From Lathyrus oleraceus (Eukaryota; Streptophyta; Magnoliopsida; Fabales; Fabaceae), in assembly GCF_024323335.1 (NCBI RefSeq), contig NC_066585.1, forward strand, positions 346,200,846 through 346,264,845: DNA of 64,000 bases, given 5' to 3'. Positions 1-11,239 of the stretch are shown piece by piece; the stretch's first letter is position 1, and each line of letters begins with the position of its first letter. The position numbers and the translations under genes were made by a program. The notes beneath the pieces were generated by a model that was not told where the DNA came from, searched no databases, and saw only the letters and a list, made by a program, of their open reading frames with translations.

Positions 1-268
1 TGTGTTTCTTGTATTGCAGATCTTATTGATCTCATTCACTATGATAATGGGTTAATCTTGCAAGTTCATAAACTAGATCTCACTAGCGATCCATGTATAT
101 ATTTTTTGACACTTCAATTTATTTCGAAAGAATATCGAAAGTTGAAATTGGATGAGGTGTATATTACCAACATAGAAAAGAGTTTTGTATACCCTAATAA
201 AGTATCATGCTTAGGTAATGATTGACGCATACAATAGGGAGATAGATCTTAAGTTAATATCTGATTAG
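1..268. other. Unassigned DNA at left edge
   Basis: AT-rich stretch without a convincing reading frame. It ends where copia-LTR-like sequence begins near 269, so it is probably the flank of that repeat. Nothing else is visible. Confidence 0.3.
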
Positions 269-1343
269 CTTGGAGTAAGCCTTAATAGTTGATCAGTATT
301 GATTGTATATGTTTTTGTATCATGACCTTGATATATATTGTTTGTTAATATATATTTATCAGGCATTATATTTATTGTGTTACTTGTACATGACATAATA
401 GAGTCCTTAAAATAATTAGTCTGTTTAATAATACATTAAGTGTTACTTAATCGTGAGACTTCATTAAACATAAGGATGTTATTCTTAAAGTATCCATAGT
501 CAAACTTTATTGTCAAATAGGACAACAGTAATGCATAGAGACTATTATGTGAGTATATTGATGAATGTATCTCACAAGTCATGGATCTGAGATATCAAAT
601 CTTCACGTAGGTATAAATATTAGGAGTAATATTTATACTGGATTGACTCACCAGGAGAATACTACATAGTTTTGCTAGATACCGCTCACTATTTATAATA
701 TTAAATAAGTGATTTAATATTATTGATAATGTTACGATAACATATAGGGTCACACGCATAGAATATTGATAGTGGAATTGACGATTAAATTAAATAAAAT
801 TTAATTTAATTATGTTTTAATAATATTTAAATCATTTAATACATTAGCATATATAATTTATTTGATTAAATTTGATTTAATTAAAAAATGAGAATTTACA
901 GTTGATTAAATTAAATATGATTTAATTTAATTAATATTTTATTTTATTTTATTAAAAAAAGTTTAATTAAATATAGATAATATCTATTTAATTAAAATAG
1001 TTTTAATTAAATAAGATTGGACTTATTTTGAAAAAACCCAAAATAAGAGCACTTGGATTTTAGTAGCTCTATAAATAGTGGAGTTATTTCCCCTGTCAAT
1101 CATAATTATCAATTTTCTCAGAACAAGAGACGCTAGCACCGCATTCCACTTTATACTCGCGCGGATTTCATATAGAAGATGGTATTTTTCACGTTCGTGA
1201 TCAAAGCTAAAACATGCTTCAAAAGCCCATTCAAAATCCTTATGTTGTATTTCATTTATGATTAATGTTTAATTAAGATCCGTTCATCGGGATTGTTCCA
1301 CTAAGAGGTTAAATTTTAAAAAGAACTGTCATAAATCCCAACA
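269..1343 (+). repeat. Diverged copia LTR (relative of the 21395/27315 LTR family)
   Basis: Long stretches align by eye with the copia LTRs at 21395-22774 and 27315-28706. Shared blocks include the start (TTGGAGTAAGCC versus TTGGTGTAAGCC), the segment around 460-500 (ATTAAACATAAGGATGTTAT), the segment around 620-650 (TATTTATACTGGATTGAC) and TAGATACCGCTCACTATTTA near 679. A TATA box (CTATAAATAG) lies at about 1069. The AT-rich middle differs from the other family. Both ends are approximate and no clear target duplication was found. It may be a solo LTR, or the LTR of the element whose RNase H remnant follows. Confidence 0.6.
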
Positions 1344-1429
1344 GATGCATCTTTATGTTCGGTACAACACTAATCTCATGGTGTTCGAAGAAGAAATTGA
1401 TAGTTGCATTTTCATCTTGAGGTTGGGTA

Positions 1430-1765
1430 ATTACCACTTTGTCATGTGTGTGTCAAACCATATGGCATATGAATCTATTTGAGGAGCTGGACAGCACTGA
1501 GGGTGAGGTTGTCACACTCTTAGTTGACAACGTTTCCGCGATTAATCTTGCTAAGAACCCAATTGTACATGGGAGAAACAAACACAAAGATGAGGTTTCA
1601 CTATTTAAGTGAACTTGTTAGTGAAAGAATGTTACAATTGGGATATTGCAAAAATGAGGACCAAGTTGTTAATTTGTTGACTAAGGGAGTCACAAAATGA
1701 TGTGTTCAAGAGGTTAAAGATGAGCATGGACACAATATATTTGTAGCACTTGAATTAAGGTGGTG
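1430..1765 (+). pseudogene. Ty1/copia RNase H remnant
   Basis: Translated in shifting frames, this stretch gives a copia RNase H C-terminus: a VTLLVDN segment followed by SAINLAKNP, then a His-Gly-Arg-x-Lys-His segment, and further on a degenerate ladder ending in a DLLTKG-like motif. In copia elements this marks the end of pol, shortly before the 3' LTR. Several frameshifts and stops show it is dead. It is a remnant of a copia element different from the two larger ones further right. Confidence 0.65.
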
Positions 1766-2100
1766 TATTGAAATTTTTATAGTAATTCAAGTGTTGTAAC
1801 CGATTATCACGAATTGGTAACCGATTACAACAAAGTTGAAGCTGAATTAATTTCCAAATTAATTAGTATCAGGTGTAACCGATTATCCACTTTAGGTGAC
1901 CGATTATAAACCCGAGTTTTTGTATTTTCTGTTATTATACTTGACCAAATTGTATCTCAATTAATTTGTAACTCCTATATAAGTGTTTATGATGCACTTT
2001 CACCCTGATTAATGAAAATATAGCATCTCATCCTCAATACTCTCTCTCTCTTTCAATTATCCTCTTTCACTCACCACATTCAAAATTACTTCACCTTTGT
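1766..2100 (+). repeat. Probable short copia 3' LTR remnant with ACCGATTA repeats
   Basis: It directly follows the RNase H remnant, after a purine-rich AATTAAGGTGG stretch that could be the polypurine tract. The motif (T)AACCGATTA or ACCGATTAT recurs at about 1800, 1823, 1879 and 1900. A CT-rich stretch lies at 2040-2055. Short LTRs after RNase H are usual for several copia lineages. The ends are not defined. Confidence 0.4.
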
Positions 2101-3807
2101 TTCACCAATCTTGTGGTTGTTTGTTCCAACGCTACCCATCATTCTTTTTTTCACCTGATGTTTATGGAGTCCAAAATCTGAAAAATGTTTCCAGATTCTA
2201 AAATTCATACTATTTTTTAACTTGGATGAAAATGCATTTCTAAAGAAGAAATTTGTTGATTTGTTGTGTTGTGTGATGCATCCAGGTCTCAATCTCCGAA
2301 GGTGACAAATGACATTTTCGAATTTTCATTGCATTTGAAAGTACTTCATAGGATGTAGTGAACAATGCTTATTTTGGACAAGTTCCACTATTACATGATA
2401 TATATATATAGTAATCAACAACATGCAACTTATACAACAAATGCACATATATTTTGCTAGTGAATCCTGCAAGTTTGAACATCAATAGTTCAAACCAAAA
2501 TAGTGCACTCCCTAGTTTTTTTATTGGTATATACTAAAACTTAAAAGTTTTCAAAATTCTCACGAATAAGGTTTAAATCCAAATAAACCTCTAGTATTCT
2601 ATTTCTCTAAAACATCAAATTTTCGAACAAATGAAAGTAAATAATTTACAGTTGCACTAAACTTCAATTTTCACAGATTGTGTGGCTCCAACTATTTGTG
2701 TCGACTCTTATGTCTTGTGGACAGGCAGGAAGGACATAGAAAATTACCCAATATAGTGCGTAATGCAGTGATCCAAAGGCACAAGTTATGTTCCTACAAC
2801 CTCCAAACTCTGTTATATGAATAAATTGTTAAGAAATAATCAGAAAAATTATGATAACAAATCATGGTTTTATTTATTTGTAAGCATTGATACAAAGAAT
2901 GGATTTGGGGATACTGCAATGAATGTGCTCCCAAGTCTCAGCTCTTATAAGACATGAATCATAAACAGAAAATGCATAATATACAGAATGCATGCTAAAA
3001 ATTATATATAATATATGTACAAAAATGGAGAGGCCATGCAATCAAAGATATTTTCTTCAAAATAAGTTTGCCAAAACTTTACCTTTTTAAGAAATACTCA
3101 TCATGGAATCAATGGTAAAGTATAAACATGCATAATTTGAGTTAAATAAATACAGCAAATTTCAGTATTATATGTATATCAAATACTGTTTATAGTTCAT
3201 TTTGTCCTTGAAATATAAAGCTCCTTAGCACTAAACTTAATGTTTAGTGCATATGTCTGCAACTTAACAAACATAAATTCTTATCAAATAAAAATAATGG
3301 ATATTTGTAGTATCAATCATGATTAAAATAGAGAAAAAGTAGTAGATCAAATATATTGAAATGAAACGGTAAGTTGTCCTCAATTTGTTGCTTTTTTAGT
3401 AACCTGCGAAATGCCAATTGTCGATAAAAAAGATTGCAGTATCGCTACCTAGCGTAAAATAAAATAAACTATTTATTTTATACTTTCGGTAAAAAAATTA
3501 AATGCAAATGCAAAATCAGAATCTTAAATAATTTAATTATATCTTTCTTAAATTAAAAAAATTCAGGGTAAAGCAAAAAAACTCAAATGCAGAATAAGTT
3601 GATTGCACGCGATCGTTTCCTACATTTATTACGGCCTTTTCTTATTTTGTTCCTTTTGTATAAGGAAGCCTTTTTTTAAACCATGTTATATGTACAAAGT
3701 ATCCACCACAATTTAATAGTGATTAATCTTCGTCAAGGAACCGGTTGCGCACTCAAAGTGAATTCACCTTTTCCTATAAGGAAGGCTTGTAACCCCCCTC
3801 CCCCCTC
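2101..3807. other. Intergenic DNA upstream of the zinc-finger gene
   Basis: AT-rich sequence with a short (TA)n run near 2399-2410. No reading frame with recognisable protein similarity was seen. The last few hundred bases should hold the promoter-proximal elements of the zinc-finger gene, but no specific site can be named apart from the TATA box. Confidence 0.4.
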
Positions 3808-3814
3808 TATAAAA
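3808..3814 (+). promoter_or_regulatory. TATA box of the zinc-finger gene
   Basis: TATAAAA follows a C-rich tract (about 3795-3805) and lies 81 bases before the chosen ATG at 3889. This spacing is normal for a plant core promoter with a short leader, with transcription probably starting around 3838-3845. Confidence 0.6.
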
Positions 3815-3888
3815 TTCTGAATTCAACAAACACTTATCCACAACAAAGGGGTGAGGAAGTGTTTGGATTTTACTGTTTATTTGCAGCT

Positions 3889-4617
3889 ATGGAGAAGAAC
3901 AACGGCAAAGTCTGCGGGATTTGTGATAAGTGGTTCTCCAGTGGGAAAGCCTTTGGAGGCCACATGAGATCTCACTACGTCAAATTGCCGATTCCTCCAA
4001 AGCTTGAAACTAACAATCAAGTAGAAGATGATTCAGCCAATTCAACCCAGCATCCCATTCAATCTGCTTCCTCACTGAGTTTCAGATCTATGAAACGCAA
4101 CTTGTCTGCCATCTCTGCAAGCTCAAACAGAGAAAACAAATCTGAGTCCTACCCACAAAACCCAACCCACAAAAGATCTAAATGCCTCCGCAAACAAAAT
4201 GCAGCGGCCGATACAAAATCTCTGTCAGAACAAACAAGTCCAATAAGTGAAACTAAAATTCCTCAGGGTGCTTGGATAGTGTGGGATTTTTACAAACTCG
4301 CGCAGCAAGAGGAAGAGGCAAAGGCACAAAAAATAAACGAAATCAACGAAATAAAGGCAAAAGACAGTGGAAGCGGGAGAGGTGACTTGCTTGCTCAAGC
4401 TGACTCCCAAACCAGGTTCAAGTGTGAGAAGTGTGGAAAAGTGCTCAGATCTTTTCAAGCACTTGGTGGGCACAAAGCACACTGCAGAATTGACAAAGAT
4501 GGTGACTTTATTGATCAGAAACCTTTTCAATGCCCATACTGCAACAGAATGTTCAAGAATGCTCAAGCACTTGGTGGACACAGGAGGGTACACTTTTCCG
4601 TTGCTAATGAGTTTTGA
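3889..4617 (+). CDS. Three-finger Cys2His2 zinc-finger transcription factor, ZAT1/ZAT4/ZAT9-like
   Basis: Intronless frame of 242 codons from ATG 3889 to TGA 4617. It encodes three plant-type C2H2 fingers. Finger 1 is near the N-terminus (about residues 10-30) with the core KAFGGHMRSH. Fingers 2 and 3 lie near the C-terminus (about 180-202 and 215-237) with the plant signature QALGGH in FQALGGHKAHC and AQALGGHRRVH. The region between is rich in Ser, Lys and Glu and probably disordered. One N-terminal and two C-terminal fingers is the layout of the Arabidopsis ZAT1/4/9 group, nuclear DNA-binding regulators, often of stress or developmental genes. The frame can be extended upstream to 3859, but that codon is GTG, so ATG 3889 is preferred. 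Finger 1 has Phe in place of the usual Leu of the A-L-G-G-H core, and I see no clear C-terminal LxLxL repression motif. This is the only intact host gene recognised in the window. Confidence 0.85.
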   Translation: MEKNNGKVCGICDKWFSSGKAFGGHMRSHYVKLPIPPKLETNNQVEDDSANSTQHPIQSASSLSFRSMKRNLSAISASSNRENKSESYPQNPTHKRSKCLRKQNAAADTKSLSEQTSPISETKIPQGAWIVWDFYKLAQQEEEAKAQKINEINEIKAKDSGSGRGDLLAQADSQTRFKCEKCGKVLRSFQALGGHKAHCRIDKDGDFIDQKPFQCPYCNRMFKNAQALGGHRRVHFSVANEF

Positions 4618-4942
4618 CGCGTGTCAGTGGATCTCAATTTATCAGCTACAAGATGAAGAGGATAACCACACCTGTTCTGAATTTTCAAGTCCCGATGATA
4701 TTTTAAGTTTCACAAAGCAATTGCGGAGATCAGAACTTACAGGTTTAATTTGTGATTCTGTACACAATTTTAGCTGTATTTAGTTCTGAGTGTTAAGAAC
4801 AATATTTGCTTTCAATCATTTTAAGTTTGAATAATTTGGAATTGTGGGTTTACATTTATGTAAAAGAGGGATCTTTGCTTTTGATTACTGTTTAAGTGTT
4901 TTGGTTAGTAGTTTGTATCTTCTTTGTAGGTTAATTTGTGTT
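4618..4942 (+). other. 3' flank and likely 3' UTR of the zinc-finger gene
   Basis: Unique-looking AT-rich DNA after the stop codon. AATAAT near 4830 is a possible poly(A) signal. No other gene was seen. Confidence 0.4.
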
Positions 4943-5290
4943 CAGTGTTATCAACTGCAGATTGCAGAAAATAATGATTTGTTCAAAGTTCGTTACGCAA
5001 GAGTGTTACAGTACTGATATAATCACTATTTGATGACATTTTGTACTAAATAGCGATTTGTTCAAATTCTGCTGCGTTACAATGCAACTATAGCCACTAT
5101 TTAACATCAAATTCTGCTGCGTTACAACGCAACTATAGCCACTATTTAACATCAAATTCTGCTGCGTTACAAGGCAACTATAGCCACTATTTAACATCAA
5201 ATTCTGCTGCGTTACAACGCAACTATAGCCACTATTTAACATCAAATTCTGCTGCGTTACAACGCAACTATAGCCACTATTTAACATCGG
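4943..5290. mobile_element. MITE-like palindromic repeat with internal tandem expansion
   Basis: It begins with a GTGTTATCAACTGCAGATTGCAG-type end (written here only in outline) and closes with CTATTTAACATCG. Between them are five copies of a 45-base unit (starts 5064, 5109, 5154, 5199, 5244). Similar CAGTGTTRTCAA/GCGG-rich ends occur at 6268 and 9948, suggesting a family of small non-autonomous DNA transposons. Assignment to a superfamily is not possible. Confidence 0.4.
5064..5288. repeat. Five tandem copies of a 45-bp unit containing TGCGTTACAACGCA
   Basis: The units are almost identical. The only changes seen are in the base after CAA (CAATGCA, CAACGCA, CAAGGCA). Each holds the 14-base inverted repeat TGCGTT-AC-AACGCA. 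There is no spacer diversity, so this is a minisatellite and not a CRISPR array. Confidence 0.9.
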
Positions 5291-6267
5291 ACATTATAAA
5301 TCTCCATATCTCCATAAAGACCAAATTAATCATAATTTCTTTTGTTTGCACAAGTATGGTTTTAGATCAAACTTCATTGGCTCCTACTCTGTTTTTGAAT
5401 TTTGGTAAAAATGTATAAAGCCTAGGATGACTTGCTTCTCTAATGTGACATTAGACCTCTATTTTCACAAGGTTTGTACTTATGAACAGTGCTACAGAAG
5501 CCATGGCACCGCCATTGCGAATGGCATGGCAGAATTTTCTAACAACCGCCATACAGTTCGGTGATGAGCTTGGCTGCAATGGTGTGTTTATGTGGCAGAT
5601 TTTTGGCCTTCCGCCATCGAAAACACTGCATAGACTGATGAATAAAATTTTGTTGTTATTATATACTCGTAGAAGCTTCAACATAATTAGAAGTGTTGTC
5701 TGTGTTATCTAGGAAGAAAACTTTGTTTAAACTTTGGGTTGAACCACGTGTTCAGTACCAAGCTGCTATGCATGTGCTCTGGTATGGCTTTCTAGGGGAG
5801 AAATTAACCTTGATGAATTATCCCTTTTTCAAATTTTGAGAGTTTGTTTCAAGCCATTGCTGGCAAAAAGGCTAGATGTAAAAGAAATGCTTAAATATCA
5901 TGATCCGACAAAAGAGGTATCAGATCTATCGCGAAAAGTTAAGATATGCCGCTATGATTCCAAAAATGACAAAACAGGGGGTTTGGGATTGTGCAAAAGT
6001 GTGGCACCTCTAATGAGGCCCAGGTGACTGAAAAAAGCGAACAAAACTGCACAGACAGAAACTAGTTCAAATAATTAAACATGAAAAAAAAAGCAAAACT
6101 CAAGCAGTTGAGAAGGATGAATGAGGTCGCATAGAAACCATAAATATATATCCGTATGTGTGTGGGCATGTAATTGGATGAATATAGATACTGGAAGCAT
6201 ATGGCATGCAAATAGAACAGAATGGAACTGCATATTTTGCTCTCTTCTCTTTGGTTCCACCTTTTTT
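5291..6267. other. Intergenic DNA, no supported gene
   Basis: GC-rich inverted motifs around 5500-5610 (ATGGCACCGCCATTGCG, CCGCCATCG) resemble the MITE-like family at 6268 and 9948. A 63-codon frame at 5836-6027 has no recognisable similarity and no supporting signals, so it is not called as a gene. Confidence 0.35.
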
Positions 6268-6415
6268 CAGCGGTGTTGCCTATTGCGGATGGTGGTCCAT
6301 GGCGGAGAGCCAAAATCCCGCCATACCAGAGACTTTGCAGCGCTCTTATAGCGGAATATGGCAGAAAACCCACCCCGTATATCTGCCATAGCGCCGCAAT
6401 TGCGGATATTTGATA
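6268..6415. mobile_element. GC-rich MITE-like repeat, copy A
   Basis: About 148 bases with inverted ends: left end CAGCGGTGTTGCCTATTGCGG, right end reading on the other strand CAGAGTTATCAAATATCCGC. The interior carries ATGGCGG and CCGCCAT motifs. A second copy lies at 9948-10112. Target duplications were not resolved. Confidence 0.45.
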
Positions 6416-7162
6416 ACTCTGTTTTTCAGTGAAATCAAAATGCAGTACTTGTTTTACTTTTTTTTAATTGAGTCGGTTATGTCCCAAATTATTTAGCAAA
6501 TGCTACCTAAGGTACATTATCTACTTTTTTTTTTGAAAACCCGGTATTCGATCGATCTAACGACCGAGTAATTCCACCGTCCACTAGTGCCTAAGGATAA
6601 ATTATAGTTGCTCTAATTAGTAATTACTATAGGTTAAGTGATACTCTACCATGTATACTAATCCTTTTTACTACACTCCCTGCCCTTGTGTTGCTGGAAA
6701 ATATAAATATAACTATAAATAGAATACAAAAGGCCCTCTAGGACCAAGATGCGGGAATCCAATTGACGATGACAAAAATGAATTTTCGCCTCCATGATGT
6801 ATCATCTATCAATCTCAGCTCATGCCAAATTCAACTTTTAGTAGTTAGAGAGTATCATTCTATGATTGAAGAAGGAAATAAGATATCCAGCGGGAGTTTT
6901 GAGATTAAGTTAGAGTTTCATTTTTTAATAAAATGGGGAAGGAGAAATTATGAAATTTTTTGACTAAGATGGGGAAAACCTTGCCATATGCGAATCCCAA
7001 TTAACTCTTAAAGCCCCACATGTGCATCTCTGCTAACATTAACTCTCGAAGCTTTTAATTTTAAACCAAATTTACGGATGGAGTCATAATTTAGGGTGTT
7101 TTTACACTGTTCTTTCAAAAGAAAGTTAAAATATCAAATATATATTAAAATATTAGAATTAG
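6416..7162. other. Intergenic DNA, nothing recognised
   Basis: AT-rich. A poly-T stretch at about 6525 is followed by a small GC-richer block (6540-6590) that may be a repeat fragment. No gene was seen. Confidence 0.3.
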
Positions 7163-7417
7163 AGTTTGACCTAACTCATTCCTATAAAATTGACTTGTAA
7201 AGTGAGGGGTGTCACTCTATATAAACTCTTATTAGACTCTATCTTTAACCAATGTGAGACTTAAGTACTTGGCTTTTTTTCAATACACCCCTCACGTCCA
7301 ACACTATTGAGTTTGGTGCATAAACGGTGGGTGGTCTTAATTGTGGGATTTGATTTTTCCAATACGCCCCTTAATGCCCGGCACTATTCCTTATGCCCAG
7401 CACTATTGAGTTTGGCT

Positions 7418-7498
<81 letters not shown>

Positions 7499-7650
7499 TG
7501 GGTGACTAGAATCGATAGGCTCTTGATATCATGTAAGAATTAAAATTTGGCCTAAATCACCCTACAAAACAGGCTTGTAAGGTGAGGAATGTCACTTTAT
7601 ATAAATTTTTATTACGCTCTATATTTATCCAATGTGGGACTTGGATACTA
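7163..7650. repeat. Direct repeat pair flanking an (AT)n block
   Basis: About 108 bases at 7163-7275 recur in diverged form at 7535-7650. Shared landmarks are CTTGTAAxGTGAGG, GTCACTxTATATAAA, TTATTAxxCTCTAT and CCAATGTGxGACTT. Between them a short duplicated phrase (CAGCACTATTGAGTTTGG) appears twice and is followed by the AT microsatellite. This looks like a legume interspersed repeat. Its class is unknown. Confidence 0.5.
7421..7496. repeat. (AT)38 microsatellite
   Basis: An uninterrupted AT dinucleotide run of 76 bases. The open frame across it (7307-7543) is an artefact of the repeat. Confidence 0.98.
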
Positions 7651-9350
7651 GAGTTTTCCCTATATAAAATATAGACACTGCCTTCCTAAAACCTACCCTC
7701 CAAAATTTAACTCCCAAACATACATTTTGGTTTTATTTGGGAGTTGTGAGGAGAAGGGAGAGGAGAACTTTGAAAAAAAGAAGGATTGGATGAAAAGAAT
7801 GGAGAGATCTAAGTAGGAATGATTTTGGAGGATTTATTTTTATTCATAATATAAAATTATCCTAGTTTGGAATAACTAAAAAATTGTATTGGAAGAGAGG
7901 TATAAAGAGTTTGGGAGAGTTTAGATAAACTGTTGAACTTTAAGATATATTATAATATTCCAAAAATTAAAACTATGTTAATGATACACATTCTTTTATC
8001 ACTATTCAAAATCATTCTTTCAAAAAAAAAACACTGAAGATTTCTCTATATTTGACTAATCCCTCATCCATCAAGGACCAAAATGATTTTAATATCATAT
8101 TCTATAATGATGTCGCTTTTATCTACGTGGATACTATTAATGGATTATATTAGCCCAAACATGAAAAACTGGCAACAAAATGTTTCTTAACACTATATTT
8201 CCTTAGAAGTATAATTCTAGTCCATTGCATGTGTTAGAGGGAAGTGTTAAAAAACACCATGCGATCCTAATTCAATTACTTGTGAGAAAGATGGTTGATC
8301 TAAATATATAGCATTAAAAAGTAAGAATAACCGAGCCACTCACAAGTCACAACTTACAAGATGAAACTCTACACACTCGGAGTAGGGCACAAGATAGGGC
8401 ACAAGCAAGCATCTGATGATGTCACTTTGTGTTGAAACTACATGTTTACCTATCTTAGAAGTTTAAGACTAAACCAAATTCTCAGATGCAAGTACAAGGA
8501 AAAACCATAGAAGTGCGAACAATATAAAATTGGCAGTCTAAAAGAATTTAGTCACAATCACAGACACCCAATCCCTTTCCTCTAAAAAAGAGTTGGTGCA
8601 TGATGTCGTGTGCAGGACACCCCGAAATTCCATATACAAAAAACATAATTGACCAAATTCACCTTGGATACACAACATCACACCACATGGAATTGAAACA
8701 GTACTGTGACAGTGGAAAGCGGACGATGAAGATAGCACATAGGGTCAAACCCTCTTACATATTAAGTCTTTGTAATCATTGTTGATCATGGATTCTCCTA
8801 ATTTAAAATTTATTTAAGATAATAACTAAACTTGACTTTGGCAAGTGAGAAGATTGGTTTCCCTCTTCCAAAGTGAGCTCTCCTCACCTTCGAGAAGAAA
8901 ATATTGTGTCGAGTCAGCCAGAAAGTCAATTGTTTATATTAATCACATGTATAATAAGTTATGAATTTGCATGTATCTTTCTTAAAATTTGGATTGGACC
9001 TAACTCAACCTTACATAATCAGTTTATAAAGAAGGTTGTCAATAGCACCACTATAGCAGAAAAGTGTGAGTGGTAGGGCTCGGGTGCGATACCATCTCTC
9101 TGCGAGCCACCTTCAAAAGTCGCAGTTTTCGCAGCCACAAATTGTGACCGTCCTGCCATCCACAGGCTCACTACAGCTGTGCCTAATGGAGATAGGAATT
9201 GGAGGTGGAAGAACAAAAGTTTGAATAAGTGATGAAAATGACATATGATACTATCTATTTATGCTGCTTAAGTTTTTTCACCTGGCAATATTTCTTGACA
9301 TTTTCGGTTAGTTAACTGCTCAACATAAAAATGAGTTCAAAGAAAATGTA
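7651..9350. other. Intergenic DNA, no supported gene
   Basis: AT-rich. A few short frames exist near 8540-9216, but none has recognisable similarity, a start context or codon bias that would support a gene. Confidence 0.35.
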
Positions 9351-9503
9351 CTATCAATGTAAATTTGTTTTACACAAACATCCAATGAGAGTCCACTGTT
9401 TTGCCAAGTCATCCCACTCTTAGTTTATACTGAAATTGTTGATATGAAGTGGCAAAATGATGAGTTCCTATTTTGTCTGTAAAACAAATTTACACTATCT
9501 GTG
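9351..9503. mobile_element. Fold-back MITE-like element
   Basis: The left arm, around CAATGTAAATTTGTTTTACAC at 9355-9375, is matched by an inverted right arm, around GTAAAACAAATTTACACTATC at 9478-9498. Imperfect pairing continues inward: TTTTGCCAAGTCAT near 9400 against ATGAAGTGGCAAAA near 9445. The whole element could fold into one long hairpin, which is typical of non-autonomous DNA transposons. Confidence 0.55.
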
Positions 9504-9947
9504 CATGTCCCTTTAACTCATATAATTAAAAACATATATTTAATCATCAGGAATTCGATTACTGGTGAATAGTGAAGCCTGAACCATATCTTTGTTATTT
9601 TTCACTAATTCAATGACAAATCAAGTTTTAAAAACACTAGTTTCAATGTAGAAAAATAAAATCAATATTACACTTTTGCCTCTTCTAACTTGATTCTTTG
9701 ATATCTTTTTCTATTCAAATTTAGCCCGCACATACTATCAATGCTATAGTCAAATGTTTCTTTCAATTCCCTTCATCCAAAAATTCTCCATATTTTTGTT
9801 TTATGCAGATCTTGGACACAAGCTAACTAGACAAACTCGGTAAGCCATCATAAATTCATTTGCAACTCTTCTTCTCATAGCAAGATTTACCCTAATGTTG
9901 AAGGGATCGCGAGTTGGAGTGTAGGGAATCACACCATCTTGTGATTC

Positions 9948-10112
9948 AAGCAGTGTTTCCAATTGCGGATGGCGGTCCATGGTGGAAAGCCATAATCCCG
10001 CCATATTGAGTTCTTTGTGGCACCGTCGTAGTGGATTATAGCAGAAAAGCAGCAAAATTGGTTGACATTTAATATCAACCATCGCGCCGCCATGGTGGAT
10101 ACTCAATAATAT
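9948..10112. mobile_element. GC-rich MITE-like repeat, copy B
   Basis: Starts CAGTGTTTCCAATTGCGGATGG and contains GGCGGTCCATGGxGGAAAGCC, ATCCCGCCATA and TAGCAGAAAA in the same order as copy A at 6268. It ends near GCCGCCATGGTGGATACTCAATAA. It is better preserved than copy A. Confidence 0.5.
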
Positions 10113-11239
10113 GGACTCAATAATTACTTAGCACGTCGTAATATCTTTAGGATTGGACGTGATGGGATCACACAAAAACAGCACGGATTGTAGTGGTATT
10201 GCAAGTTGGTTGCACGTGATTTGTTTCTTAATCTGGGTCCATTTTCAGCCACATAAAAAACTAGTTTCTTAAAGTTGAAGCAGTTCGGGTCGGGTTTAAA
10301 GAGTAGGTTCCAAATTTAAAACAGAAATAAAAACGTCTTTCTTCTTCCTCACACAATGTCCGTTCAGACTAAAAGCCAAAACAAATCCTCTTCTGCTAGC
10401 GATAGCAAGTCACCTCTTAAACTCTCATCTGCCCTCTTCCCTTTGTGTCTCCATTACTTGTGTGTGTTATTTATTAACTTGTTGTCATGAATTTATCTTT
10501 ATGAACTTAGTTTAATGTTGTGATTTAGAGGTTATTTTATTCATCTATGATAAATTTTATGCATGTGCATATATAACTATATAACTATATATATTATACA
10601 CGTATATTATACACATATATTATACACGTAAGTGTACTTTTTCCCTTATGATTCGTGCTATAGTTCTCGAGTTACGATCTTTCAACCCCCTCCCGATCTT
10701 ATGTAGAATCTTAATTTTCAACACATTGATAAACCCTTTCATCCATTCATTTATGATGCTCGGAAACTTTAAACTTATTTCTAATTAGCATGCAAGTTAG
10801 CAACATGTCAATAACCAAGCAAGATGAAGTCCAGAAAAAATATATATAACAATCTCATCAGTCTTCTACCCTAGGGTTGAACACATAGCATACTATATAA
10901 AGCATAATTAGAAGGCATGACAGAAAATTGGTAAAAAAATCTAGTTAAATGGGGATTTTTCATATGTAGAAACATGATTGTAAAGCATATTCAGTATTAA
11001 AGAAATTTAAAAAACCAAACATGAAAGAATCTATCAAGATTGAATTGAATATCTACCTGGTCCAATTTTCAGTGATCCAAGAGAGAGAATGCTACGAGTG
11101 AATCAGGAACTCTTCAATTCCTATAAAATCTTTCAGTTCTCTACGAAAGAGAATAACAAAATGAGATTTGAATCGCGTATAGAAATAAATAGTAATAGCA
11201 AGTTTCTATAGCCGCAACTTTCAAGAAACTATCTCTAAC
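10113..11239. other. Intergenic DNA with a short start-like frame
   Basis: Mostly AT-rich. A 44-codon frame on the + strand from ATG at about 10356 starts MSVQTKSQNKSSSASDSK after a pyrimidine-rich leader. It could be a first exon, but no continuation or clear splice site was identified. Confidence 0.25.

Noticed and set aside
3859..3888. Longer N-terminus for the zinc-finger protein
   Set aside because: The upstream codon at 3859 is GTG, which is not a normal plant start; the first ATG in frame is 3889.
4225..4593. 122-codon antisense frame over the zinc-finger gene
   Set aside because: It mirrors the coding strand of a well-supported gene and has no similarity of its own.
5064..5288. Regular 45-base repeats resembling a CRISPR array
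   Set aside because: There are no variable spacers; the whole unit repeats, and the DNA is clearly plant nuclear.
5836..6027. 63-codon frame as a small gene
   Set aside because: No family similarity, no convincing start or promoter, and it lies amid MITE-like repeats.
7307..7543. 78-codon frame reading through the AT repeat
   Set aside because: About a third of it is translated (AT)n; no support.
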